12,446 nucleotides of DNA from Longimicrobium sp. (GTDB lineage: Bacteria > Gemmatimonadota > Gemmatimonadetes > Longimicrobiales > Longimicrobiaceae), in assembly GCA_030446945.1 (NCBI GenBank), contig JAUJMI010000059.1:1-12446 (forward strand), read 5' to 3'. The position numbers and the translations under genes were made by a program. Below, in pieces: positions 5,784 to 12,446 of the stretch (position 1 is its first letter; every line of letters starts with the position of its first letter). Below the pieces are notes generated by a model. That model was given only the letters and a program-made list of their open reading frames with translations. It made no database searches and had not been told where the DNA came from.

Positions 5784-8700
5784 GCCTCGACTTCGATTTC
5801 GACCGCCGGACCTTCCCCGCGCCGGCGCAGCATCCCGGAATAGAGGGGGAGCCCCGCCGCATGGGTTTTCGCCCACTCCGCCCTTGGGGAATGGGTCTTC
5901 CCGAACCCCTCACGGGTCGTCCGGCAGATCGCCTGGAAGTCGCAGTACGCGCAGTCCGCGGAATCGGTGGTGGGGATGAATGCGCCGTCTCGCACGTGGT
6001 CCAGCAGCCCCGCGACGACCTCGCGTGCACCCTCCAGCTCGTTCGCCGAGTAGACGACCGCCTCATTGCCACCACGATCCGTGGGGAAGCGGTACTCGAA
6101 GCGCGAGACTGGCCGGCCACGCAGCGACCCGACGGCGGCCGCGTAGAGCGCGGGCTGCAGCTGCCGGCCGCCGTTATACGCAGCCGACTTGTCGTTGCGA
6201 GTATAGCGGCCAGACTTCCCCGTTTTGTAATCGATCACCTGCAGCGTCCCGTCCGGCCGCTCGTCGATCCGGTCGGCGCGCCCGCGGACGAGCAGGGTTC
6301 CGCCCTCACTGAACCGGTACACGCCGGGCTCGCTGCTTAAGCCGAACTCCATTTCGAACTCGGCCCAGGTGCCGTCGCCGGCGGCGAAGCCCTCGCGCTC
6401 CATCTGGAGAAACGCGAGTGCGGCCTGCCGCAGCTCCGCGGCCTCGCTGTCGAAGACCGCTTCACCCGGTGGAGGAAGCGCCTCGCGCCACCGCGTGATG
6501 ACGTCGCCCGCAATGGCTAGCACGCGCTCGCGTGCTTCCGAGGCAGCCAGCTCCGCCTGGCGGCCCTGGTACTCGCGGGCGAAGAGCTCGAAGACCTCGT
6601 GCAGCAGATTGCCGCGCCCCAGTGCGTCCAGCCACCGCGCCGCATCGTACTCCGGGTCCTGCGGGGCGCGGAGCCCGAGCCCATACCGATAGAACCAGGC
6701 GAGCGGACACGCCGAGAGCTGCTCCAGCGCGCTCGGAGAGATCGCGCGGTCCGCGTGTGCGGCGGGATCCAGCGCGGCCACGGCGTCGGGTACCATGCCG
6801 TGATACGGGGAGATCTCCGGCTGCCGCGCGTATTCGATGGCCTCGAAGCCGGCCGCGAGCATCGGAAACCCTTCGCGTAATACCCCGCCGCCCGCCCGCA
6901 GCAGGGCGCCGTCGGCGAGTGCGTCTAGCCACACGTCGCGCCCGTCGAGCACGCCGCCCAGCGAGCCATCCGCGTCACGCGTGGGCACCGCGGACGCGGG
7001 GGGGCGAAGTGCGGTCCGGAGCGCCTCGTAGGAGAGCGACGGATCGCCCGTCGCAAGTCGCCATGCCTGGAGGATAACGGGCGAAGGCCCCGCCTCACGA
7101 CCGTCGAGCGTGCCGCTCGTGGAATAGGAGAGCGTCACCCGTCCGCGCAGTGACGCCAGCGCGGCGCCCAGGATCCAGGCGGAGGTCTCCCGCCGCTCGC
7201 CCGATGTGGCGAGGCGGCCGTGCCCGATGACCCGGCGTGCGGCGTCCGGGAGGAGCGGGTCTTGGCGGTTCCCGCCGTTGGTGCGATCCGCGTCCAGACC
7301 GACGACGAAGATGCGGGCCCGTCCGGTGGCGCCGGCGTGCGCGAGGTCCGTGAGGTGGGGCATGCCGCCGGCCGCGCTCCACGGCTTCCGTTCGCTGGTG
7401 ACCAGCGGCCAGGCGCGCAGGTCGGATAGCCCGTCTCGCAGCTCGGCGACCGCTGCCGAGAACCGGACTTCGGCTCCCTCCACTTCCGCAAGGAGCACGA
7501 GCCTCGACGAGAGCCGCTCCAGTGTCTGTGCTTCGGCCTGCCCATGGACGGGGACCAGCGCGAGATATCGGAGTGCAGCGCGTGCGAGGGTGGAGAGCGA
7601 AGTGCGCACCGGGCGTTCGCTCCCGCGCTCCGGAACGGCCGGCGTGCCGTCGAGGAGGTCCCGGAGCAGTGCCGCCAGGGCGGCGGTCACCGCGTTGCGT
7701 GACGCCTGGCGCTCGGCCAGCTCGTCCGCGCCTTCGTGTTCCCGTTGCGCGATGAAAGCAGCGTGGCCACCATGCTCCAGCCGCGCGAGTGCCGCGTCGT
7801 ACCGGTCCCGTCCCCACCCGATCTGAAGCACGCGGAGCTCCCGTGCCAGCGCGGTCGAAGCGACGGACGGGTCACCGGGCACCGCGAGCTCCCCCGCTTC
7901 GAGGGCCTGGCGAAGCACGTCCGCGGGGAGGCCGTCCTCCAGCCATCGGATCCAGCGGTCCAGCGCGCGGCCCAGGCGGGTGCGCGCGAGCGGTATGCCG
8001 GCCAGCATCGTGGCCCCCAGCCCGAGTCGCTGACAGAGCGCGTCTAGGGCGATCCCGTACGTATCCGGATCCGTCGTGACGATCTCCACCTGGTCCCAGC
8101 GAAGACCTTCCGCCATCACGCGACGGCACACCTCGCGGAGCTCGTCCGACGGTGTAGCCGCCGCGAAGAAGTCGGTCTGGACCAGCGACGCCTTGATCGG
8201 GATCGCTTCAAGGTCCGGGAGCGGCGCCGCAGCGGCGCACGCGAGCGTCGAGACCTCCCCGCCGGGCTCACCGCTGGCGCCGATGACGTGGGTGCATTGG
8301 AGACCTACGGGGTGGTCTCCGCTTGCGAGCTGTGCTCCCCGCTCCCTCAACCGCGACAGCAGGGCGCCGGGCAGGCCGTGCGTGGACAGCGAGGGGGCCA
8401 GTGCGATCCGAGCGTCCGCCAGGGCAAAGCCGGCCTCCTGGTCGAAGGACTGGAGCGCGATGGCGAAGATCTCCGCAGGGTCGGCGAACCGCAGCTCGGC
8501 GAGCATCCGCTCGTATCGCTCCAGGACCGCAGGAAGGTCATGGGCTGGGGAATCCGGAGCGGCGCCGGCGCGCACATCGTCGGGCGAGACTCCTGCCGCG
8601 CGAAACTCCAGCAACGTATCCCGCAGAGCACGCCGGAACCCGAGACTCCCCGCGAGCGCGGCAAAGCGGTCGCTTACCTGTCCCGATTCGATGGCTGACT

Positions 8701-8992
8701 CCAGAGATCGGCCGATCACCGCGCCGATCTCCACGTCCCCAGCGATGTGGAGCCCCCGTTCGGAGAGCGGTACGAAGGCGATCGCTTCAGCTACCTTCCG
8801 GAGCGTTGTCGCCTCCCACCCGATCCATCCCCCGGTATGCCGCGCCAGGTTCAGCAGCAGCTCACGCCCGTAGTTGACATCCGGACCCACCAGGAGCTTC
8901 CGCTGGTGCGGGTGCGCTCGCGAGAGCTCCGCGAGCGAACACAACAGCCGCGACACGCCCGCCGGGGCGTGCGATTCCGCTCGATTGATCAT
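5780..8992 (-). CDS. addB: AddB-like nuclease subunit with iron-sulfur cluster
   Basis: This 1070-residue partner of the AddA-like helicase ends in a RecB/Cas4-type nuclease domain (about residues 745-1030). Nuclease residues are His798 in LLHEVFE, Asp907 in GRADRID, Asp921 and Lys923 in IDYKTGK, and the QLQPALYAAA motif. Four cysteines fit the AddB 4Fe-4S staple: Cys762 in LSACPLAWFY, then Cys1014, Cys1017 and Cys1023 in CAYCDFQAIC. The N-terminal half follows the inactive helicase scaffold of AddB; where Walker A would be, the sequence reads LLVGPDVNYGREL with no GK(T/S), so it should not hydrolyse ATP. This subunit would cut one strand while the partner's nuclease cuts the other. The ATG at 8992 is the longest start, but no purine-rich ribosome binding site precedes it. 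A GTG at codon 13 is an alternative, also without one. AddB families are poorly conserved, so the call rests on the C-terminus and gene order. Confidence 0.88.
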   Translation of the reverse strand: MINRAESHAPAGVSRLLCSLAELSRAHPHQRKLLVGPDVNYGRELLLNLARHTGGWIGWEATTLRKVAEAIAFVPLSERGLHIAGDVEIGAVIGRSLESAIESGQVSDRFAALAGSLGFRRALRDTLLEFRAAGVSPDDVRAGAAPDSPAHDLPAVLERYERMLAELRFADPAEIFAIALQSFDQEAGFALADARIALAPSLSTHGLPGALLSRLRERGAQLASGDHPVGLQCTHVIGASGEPGGEVSTLACAAAAPLPDLEAIPIKASLVQTDFFAAATPSDELREVCRRVMAEGLRWDQVEIVTTDPDTYGIALDALCQRLGLGATMLAGIPLARTRLGRALDRWIRWLEDGLPADVLRQALEAGELAVPGDPSVASTALARELRVLQIGWGRDRYDAALARLEHGGHAAFIAQREHEGADELAERQASRNAVTAALAALLRDLLDGTPAVPERGSERPVRTSLSTLARAALRYLALVPVHGQAEAQTLERLSSRLVLLAEVEGAEVRFSAAVAELRDGLSDLRAWPLVTSERKPWSAAGGMPHLTDLAHAGATGRARIFVVGLDADRTNGGNRQDPLLPDAARRVIGHGRLATSGERRETSAWILGAALASLRGRVTLSYSTSGTLDGREAGPSPVILQAWRLATGDPSLSYEALRTALRPPASAVPTRDADGSLGGVLDGRDVWLDALADGALLRAGGGVLREGFPMLAAGFEAIEYARQPEISPYHGMVPDAVAALDPAAHADRAISPSALEQLSACPLAWFYRYGLGLRAPQDPEYDAARWLDALGRGNLLHEVFELFAREYQGRQAELAASEARERVLAIAGDVITRWREALPPPGEAVFDSEAAELRQAALAFLQMEREGFAAGDGTWAEFEMEFGLSSEPGVYRFSEGGTLLVRGRADRIDERPDGTLQVIDYKTGKSGRYTRNDKSAAYNGGRQLQPALYAAAVGSLRGRPVSRFEYRFPTDRGGNEAVVYSANELEGAREVVAGLLDHVRDGAFIPTTDSADCAYCDFQAICRTTREGFGKTHSPRAEWAKTHAAGLPLYSGMLRRRGEGPAVEIEVEA

Positions 8993-9183
8993 GGGGGACA
9001 GCCGGGGAGGGAGGAGGTGCGCAGGCGCGAGGGTCAGCGGCGGGAGCGCGCCGGTGCCCGGAGCATCGCCTGATCAAATGTGTGGGATGAATATGCCTGA
9101 AGTAAGCGCCGGGATTTCTTCGGGGAGGCGGCACGGCGCGGGGGTCCCGGCGCGTGATGAGGAGGCACATACGGCGGGGAAGC

Positions 9184-9225
9184 CGGCAGGCTGCCGTCCC
9201 GCTCCAGGACCCGAGCCGGGAGCGG
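9184..9225 (-). terminator. Stem-loops after the yceH-like gene
   Basis: Just past the yceH-like stop, CCGCTCC (9199-9205) pairs with GGAGCGG (9219-9225) across a 13-base loop. Immediately beyond it is the tight inverted repeat CGGCAG/CTGCCG (9184-9189 and 9191-9196). There is no T-run, so this is at best a rho-independent-like stem or a protected 3' end. The remainder of the 8993-9239 gap (247 bases) shows no gene, tRNA or clear promoter that I can support. Confidence 0.35.
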
Positions 9226-9239
9226 AATGGCGAACGATT

Positions 9240-9908
9240 TTACCGGAACTGGGCGCGGAACGCCTCCAGCTGGGCGCGCAGCTCCGCGACCTCGGCCCGC
9301 AGCTCCTCCACCGTCCGCTCCAGCGCCGCCACCCGGTCGTCCTCCACCGCGGCGCGGCGGGTGGGGACGGGCGGCTCTTCCGCGGTCGTGGGCGCATCGG
9401 CCTGCGGCTCGCCGCTCAGCAGGTGCGCGTAGCGGACTTCCTTCTGCCCCACGCGGCGCGGAAGCCGGGCGGCGAGCGGCTCCGGCTCCCGCGCGATTAG
9501 CGATTCCAGCACCCCCTCCAGGTCGGCCATGCCGGCGAACGGCTCCAGCCGCGCGGTGCGCGCGAACAGCTCTCCCGCCGTCTGCGGGCCGCGCAGCATG
9601 AGCACCCCCAGCAGCGCGAGCTCCCGCCCGCCGAGCTCCATCTCTTCGCGCAGCAGGTGCTGGTACTTGGTCACCCGCGAGCCCGCCGGCTGGATCTGCC
9701 GCAGCAGGCCGCGGCGGCGGAGCGCTACGGTCGCGGGGATCACCTCGTCCTCGGCGAGCCGCATGATCGGCTCACGGCTGGTCGTCTGGTTGCACGCCGC
9801 CAGGAGCGCGTTCAGGGAAAGCGGATAGTTGTCCGGCGTCGTGACCTCCTTCTCCAGGAGCGCGCCGAGGACGCGCACTTCGACGTCCGTGAGCGGGGGG
9901 TGCAACAT
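9240..9908 (-). CDS. yceH: YceH family protein (DUF480)
   Basis: The 222-residue product has the full YceH signature near its N-terminus: LGALLEKEVTTPDNYPLSLN and then ALLAACNQTTSREPIMRL (residues about 14-51). The family folds as tandem winged helices (about 1-85 and 90-165), with the second around LALLGVLMLRGPQTAGELF. A Pro/Ala-rich linker (165-187) leads to a short coiled coil (about 190-220, ALERTVEELRAEVAELRAQL), as in other members. The biochemical role is not established; DNA or protein binding is the usual suggestion. The frame runs open upstream to 10271 inside the sirtuin gene, but the ATG at 9908 is clearly the start: AGGAGA lies just upstream and the family homology begins there. 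It lies 85 bases after the sirtuin on the same strand, possibly in one transcript. Nothing seems broken. Confidence 0.9.
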   Translation of the reverse strand: MLHPPLTDVEVRVLGALLEKEVTTPDNYPLSLNALLAACNQTTSREPIMRLAEDEVIPATVALRRRGLLRQIQPAGSRVTKYQHLLREEMELGGRELALLGVLMLRGPQTAGELFARTARLEPFAGMADLEGVLESLIAREPEPLAARLPRRVGQKEVRYAHLLSGEPQADAPTTAEEPPVPTRRAAVEDDRVAALERTVEELRAEVAELRAQLEAFRAQFR

Positions 9909-9993
9909 CGGTCTCCTGTGTCCGAATCGTCCGGGAAACGTTCTTTCGTCCCACTCAGCGGATCGCGCGGATCGTGCCCGGCCGTGTCCGCCG

Positions 9994-10878
9994 CTACGCC
10001 GAAGCGCGTGGGCGGCCGCGGGGCACCAGCGCGTCCGCGATGCCGGGGAGAACGCTCCCGAGCTTCCCCTCCACCTTGGCCGCGGCCAGGTCGTCGGCGC
10101 GGGTGGGGCCGATGTTGACGATGGCGATGGGAACGCCTTCCTTGTCGGCGCGGTAGATGAAGCGGCGGCCGGAGTACACGGTGAGCGACGAACCGGCCAC
10201 CAGGAGGACGTCGGCCTCTTCGAAGAGGCTCCATGCGTCCTGCACGCGCTCCGCGGGGACGTTCTCGCCAAAGAAGACGACGTCCGGCTTCACCACGCCG
10301 CCGCACGCCTCGCACGCGGGCACCCGGAAACTCTCCACCACAGATGCGGGAAGCTCCGCGTCGCCATCCGGCGCGACCTCGATCCCGCCGTCCCGCAGGC
10401 GATCCATCCACTCCGCGTTGAGTGACCGCAGCCGCTCCTGGTGCTCGTCGCGCGGGGTGATGCGGCCGCACGCCAGGCAGCGCACCGACGCCAGCGAGCC
10501 GTGCAGCTCCACGACGCGACGGCTGCCGGCGGCCTGGTGGAGCCCGTCGACGTTCTGGGTGATGATCCCGCGCACGATTCCGCCCTCCTCCAGCTGCGCG
10601 AGCGCATGGTGCGCCGCGTTCGGACGCGCGGACGCGATGCGCGCCCACCCGGCCGTGCTGCGCGCCCAGTAGCGCACGCGCGCCGCCTCGCTGCGCACGA
10701 ACTCCTGGTACTGGACGGGGGTGCGGGTGCGCTGGATGTTCTCCGGGCCGCGGTAGTCGGGAATGCCGGACTCCGTGCTGCACCCCGCCCCGGCCAGCAC
10801 CACGACGCGCCGGTCGCGGAGCAGGTCGAGCAGGGCGTCCAGTGTATTGAGGCCGGGAGGGCTGGATACGGCAACCAT
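9994..10878 (-). CDS. Sir2-family NAD-dependent protein deacylase, class II (SIRT4-like)
   Basis: This 294-residue sirtuin has all NAD-binding and catalytic motifs: GAGCSTESGIPDYRG (30-44), TQNVDGLHQAAGS (107-119), ELHGS with catalytic His126, FGENVP (203-208) and VAGSSLTVYSGRRF (227-240). The zinc ligands are Cys134 and Cys137 (CLACG) and Cys189 and Cys192 (CEACGG). Ser-Ser-Leu-x-Val-Tyr-Ser-Gly and the long insert between the Cys pairs resemble class II sirtuins such as SIRT4, whose members remove acyl or lipoyl groups from lysine as well as acetyl. The true substrate here is unknown. The ATG at 10878 has only a weak ribosome binding site, but no alternative start keeps the N-terminal helix. 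The promoter should lie within 10879-10995, where a perfect palindrome is found. It may be read together with the yceH-like gene. Confidence 0.93.
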   Translation of the reverse strand: MVAVSSPPGLNTLDALLDLLRDRRVVVLAGAGCSTESGIPDYRGPENIQRTRTPVQYQEFVRSEAARVRYWARSTAGWARIASARPNAAHHALAQLEEGGIVRGIITQNVDGLHQAAGSRRVVELHGSLASVRCLACGRITPRDEHQERLRSLNAEWMDRLRDGGIEVAPDGDAELPASVVESFRVPACEACGGVVKPDVVFFGENVPAERVQDAWSLFEEADVLLVAGSSLTVYSGRRFIYRADKEGVPIAIVNIGPTRADDLAAAKVEGKLGSVLPGIADALVPRGRPRASA

Positions 10879-10904
10879 GGTGGATCGGGTTCTGCGGCCG
10901 GTGA

Positions 10905-10985
10905 CGGGTCGAGGCGCTCCGGAGCGCCGCGTGGCTCATCCTGGTGCTCGCCATCGTGGTGATCGTCCTCTCGTTCATCTTCTGA
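10905..10985 (+). pseudogene. Short hydrophobic reading frame without a start codon
   Basis: Between an upstream in-frame stop (10902-10904) and the TGA at 10983-10985 lie 26 codons. The last part reads AAWLILVLAIVVIVLSFIF, an uninterrupted membrane-spanning segment ending right at the stop. No ATG, GTG or TTG precedes the hydrophobic stretch in this frame. An ATG at 10877 in the neighbouring frame encodes MVDRVLRPVTG and would join it if one base were removed near 10906-10912, giving a protein of roughly 37 residues. It could be a decayed or frameshifted single-pass membrane peptide, or a chance product of GC-rich DNA. The same stretch must contain the sirtuin promoter region on the other strand. 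Confidence 0.3.
10913..10928. promoter_or_regulatory. Perfect 16-base palindrome upstream of the sirtuin gene
   Basis: GGCGCTCC is followed directly by its exact reverse complement GGAGCGCC, 35 bases upstream of the sirtuin start codon. A gapless, perfect palindrome in a promoter position is typical of a dimeric repressor site. It also lies inside the short hydrophobic frame on the plus strand, so it could instead be a coincidence of coding sequence. No regulator for it is visible in the window. Confidence 0.35.
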
Positions 10986-10995
10986 GCGCGGGCCG

Positions 10996-11032
10996 CCCGC
11001 CGGTCCCGTGGATCGGCCACGGAACCGGCGGG
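10996..11032 (-). terminator. Long stem-loop terminator of the sugar dehydrogenase gene
   Basis: Arms at 10996-11011 and 11017-11032 pair at 15 of 16 positions (only C11005/A11023 fails) around a five-base loop. It begins 29 bases past the dehydrogenase stop on the minus strand, and 10 bases past the hydrophobic frame on the plus strand, so it could act in both directions. There is no T-run on either side. A second stem, GCGGGG (11028-11033) with CCCCGC (11036-11041), shares bases with the right arm, so the two cannot form together. Confidence 0.6.
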
Positions 11033-11061
11033 GAGCCCCGCGAGCAGCGTCCCGCGGAGGA

Positions 11062-12324
11062 TCACCCGCGCGGCGCGATCCTCCAGAGCTCTCCGTTCGC
11101 GCCGTCCGTGACCACGTAGAGCGCCCCGTCGGGGCCCTGGCGCACGTCGCGGATGCGCTGCCCCCGGTCCACCAGCAGGTGCTCCTCGCCGGTCACGCGC
11201 TCGTTCTCGATCTGCAGCCGCACCAGACGCCTGCTCGCCAGCCCTCCCACGAAGAGGCTCCCCCGCCACGCGGGGAAGGCCTGGCCGGTGTAGAACTCCG
11301 CGCCGGAAGGCGCGATCACCGGGTCCCAGTAATAGACCGGCTGCTCGAAGCCGGCCCGCTGGGTCACCGCGTCCTGGATGGCGGAGCCGGAATACTCCAC
11401 GCCGTACGTCACCACCGGCCAGCCGTAGTTCTTCCCCTTCTCCATCAGGTTCACCTCGTCCCCGCCGCGCGGCCCATGCTCCACGATCCAGAACCGGCCC
11501 TGCGGGTCGAAGGTGGCCGACTGGATGTTCCGGTGCCCGAGCGACCAGATCTCCGGGAGCGCGCCGGGCCGCCCCACGAACGGATTGCCCGGGGCCGGCG
11601 AGCCGTCCGGCTGGATGCGCAGCGTCTTGCCAAGGTGGCTGTCGAGCTGCTGCGCTTGCGGGCGGGTCTCCAGCGCCGACCGCTCGCCCATGGTCACGTA
11701 CAGCATCCCGTCGGGGCCGAAGGCGAGCCGCGAGCCGAAGTGCATGTTGTTGGCGTACGTGGGCCGCGTCCGCAGGATCACCCGCACCTGGTCCAGGCGC
11801 GTCCCGTCCGGCGAGAGCACGCCGCGCGCGACGCTGGTGCCGTTTCCGCCCTCCCGCGGCTCGGTGAAGCTCCAGTACAGGGTCCGGTCGGCCGCGAAGC
11901 CGGGGCTGAGCGCCACGTCGAGCAGGCCTCCCTGGCCGCGCGCGTCCACGGAGGGCACACCGGCGATGGGCGGGCCGACCTGGCCGGCGGCGGAGACGAT
12001 GCGCATCCGGCCGGGCTTCTCCGTCACCAGCAGCGCCCCGTCGGGGAGCGGCTCCACGGCCCACGGTCTCTCCAGCCCCCTCGCGACCACCTGGACGTCG
12101 AAGGCCACGTCGGAGCGGATCCCGCACGCGCGTGTCTGCCCCGGGAAGGCGGGCCGCTGGCCGGCCGCGTTCGCCGCCCGCGTCTCCAGGGGCGTGCAGG
12201 GAGAGTTCTGGGGGGGGGTCTGGTCCGACGGGGTCTCCGCGGACGGCGCGGGGCTCGGCGTGCACCCCATCACGAGGGCGGACGCGAGGATGGATACGAC
12301 AGGCACGACTCTCGGCTGGCGCAT
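11062..12324 (-). CDS. PQQ-dependent aldose (glucose/sorbosone) dehydrogenase, lipoprotein
   Basis: The 420-residue product belongs to the soluble quinoprotein sugar dehydrogenase family (Asd/YliI type), six-bladed beta-propellers that oxidise aldoses with pyrroloquinoline quinone. Family motifs are RPWAVEPLPDGALLVTEKPG (86-105), GGLLDVALSPGF (132-143), HFGSRLAFGPDGMLYVTMGE (195-214, with His195 at the catalytic-base position), SLGHRN (261-266, with Arg265 at the PQQ-contacting position) and the segment around EHGPRGGDEVN (282-292). The ATG at 12324 is chosen over an upstream in-frame GTG (12408) because it yields a lipoprotein signal: MRQPRVVPVVSILAS, then lipobox LVMGC with Cys21. A Pro/Ser-rich linker follows. 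With Thr at +2 the protein would be exported and probably placed in the outer membrane if Lol rules apply. No PQQ-synthesis genes are in the window. A long stem-loop lies downstream. Confidence 0.93.
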   Translation of the reverse strand: MRQPRVVPVVSILASALVMGCTPSPAPSAETPSDQTPPQNSPCTPLETRAANAAGQRPAFPGQTRACGIRSDVAFDVQVVARGLERPWAVEPLPDGALLVTEKPGRMRIVSAAGQVGPPIAGVPSVDARGQGGLLDVALSPGFAADRTLYWSFTEPREGGNGTSVARGVLSPDGTRLDQVRVILRTRPTYANNMHFGSRLAFGPDGMLYVTMGERSALETRPQAQQLDSHLGKTLRIQPDGSPAPGNPFVGRPGALPEIWSLGHRNIQSATFDPQGRFWIVEHGPRGGDEVNLMEKGKNYGWPVVTYGVEYSGSAIQDAVTQRAGFEQPVYYWDPVIAPSGAEFYTGQAFPAWRGSLFVGGLASRRLVRLQIENERVTGEEHLLVDRGQRIRDVRQGPDGALYVVTDGANGELWRIAPRG

Positions 12325-12410
12325 GGAACCTAGATTGATGGGTTCTTGGGAGTGCAAGACTTGATACTGAGAGACGGCCCATGCAAGAACGGTGCTGGCG
12401 AGGCGCACCC

Positions 12411-12446
12411 ATGCAGGTGATCGCGCGGAGAACGCTGGAGAGTACC
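12411..12446 (+). CDS. Start of a possible HigB-like toxin gene, cut by window end
   Basis: Twelve codons are visible, MQVIARRTLEST, preceded by GAGG (12400-12403) seven bases before the ATG. The beginning resembles HigB-family mRNA interferases, which commonly start with M-x-V-I-(A/S)-x-x-(T/A)-L. An in-frame ATG at 12381 would add ten residues but has poorer support. It is divergent from the sugar dehydrogenase, with an 86-base gap that would hold both promoters; I see no convincing -35/-10 pair there. With so few residues this is a suggestion only; a HigA antitoxin gene just beyond the window would confirm it. Confidence 0.4.
   Translation, partial: MQVIARRTLEST

Noticed and set aside
8993..9239. 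tRNA or CRISPR-like repeats in the largest gap
   Set aside because: No cloverleaf, T-loop motif or regularly spaced repeat could be found; only short GC-rich inverted repeats are present.
9958..9976. Direct repeat of CGGATCG in the sirtuin-yceH gap
   Set aside because: Only two 7-base copies are present, which is expected by chance in this composition and gives no structural support.
9909..10271. Longer start for the YceH protein
   Set aside because: The extra 121 codons overlap the sirtuin gene in another frame and have no family homology, while AGGAGA precedes the ATG at 9908.
12325..12408. GTG start at 12408 for the sugar dehydrogenase
   Set aside because: It would bury the lipoprotein signal peptide 28 residues into the protein; the ATG at 12324 gives a standard signal and lipobox.
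9812..12412. An 866-codon open frame on the minus strand
   Set aside because: It runs out of frame through the sugar dehydrogenase, sirtuin and YceH genes, which have clear family motifs, and its product is mostly Arg, Gly, Ala and Pro, the usual shadow in GC-rich DNA.

Overview
This is a GC-rich window from an environmental bacterium. A Gram-negative envelope is likely, because the PQQ sugar dehydrogenase carries a lipoprotein signal. The gene mix (AddAB-type nuclease-helicase, class II sirtuin, YceH, secreted sugar dehydrogenase) would fit Gemmatimonadota or another GC-rich soil lineage, but that is a guess without a database search.

Left edge (1-1405, plus strand): the C-terminal catalytic half of a tyrosine recombinase, cut by the window border, is followed by a two-gene toxin-antitoxin module (AbrB-type antitoxin, then Doc/Fic toxin, 4-base overlap). 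The 200-base gap before the module looks AT-richer than the rest and holds a nested dyad plus a promoter-like sequence. This end reads as accessory or mobile DNA.

Centre (1480-8992, minus strand): read in transcription order, these are AddB-like nuclease, AddA-like helicase-nuclease (translationally coupled, ATGA overlap), a membrane-anchored staphylococcal-type nuclease, and a 79-residue stand-alone winged helix resembling the LexA DNA-binding domain. AddAB would process double-strand DNA ends for RecA-dependent repair and degrade linear foreign DNA. Whether the nuclease and the LexA-like protein belong to the same transcription unit is open; gaps of about 100-125 bases separate them.

Right part (9240-12324, minus strand): a YceH (DUF480) protein, a class II (SIRT4-like) Sir2 deacylase and a PQQ-dependent aldose dehydrogenase lipoprotein, separated by short gaps. 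A long stem-loop lies just after the dehydrogenase gene, and a perfect 16-base palindrome lies just upstream of the sirtuin. A small hydrophobic reading frame without a start codon sits between them on the plus strand. At the extreme right edge a plus-strand gene begins whose first residues resemble HigB-type toxins.

No rRNA, tRNA, CRISPR array or complete transposon was seen. I did not find a convincingly new multi-gene system. The most unusual pieces are the small LexA-like protein beside repair nucleases, the dyad in front of the toxin-antitoxin operon, and the structured sirtuin/dehydrogenase intergenic region.
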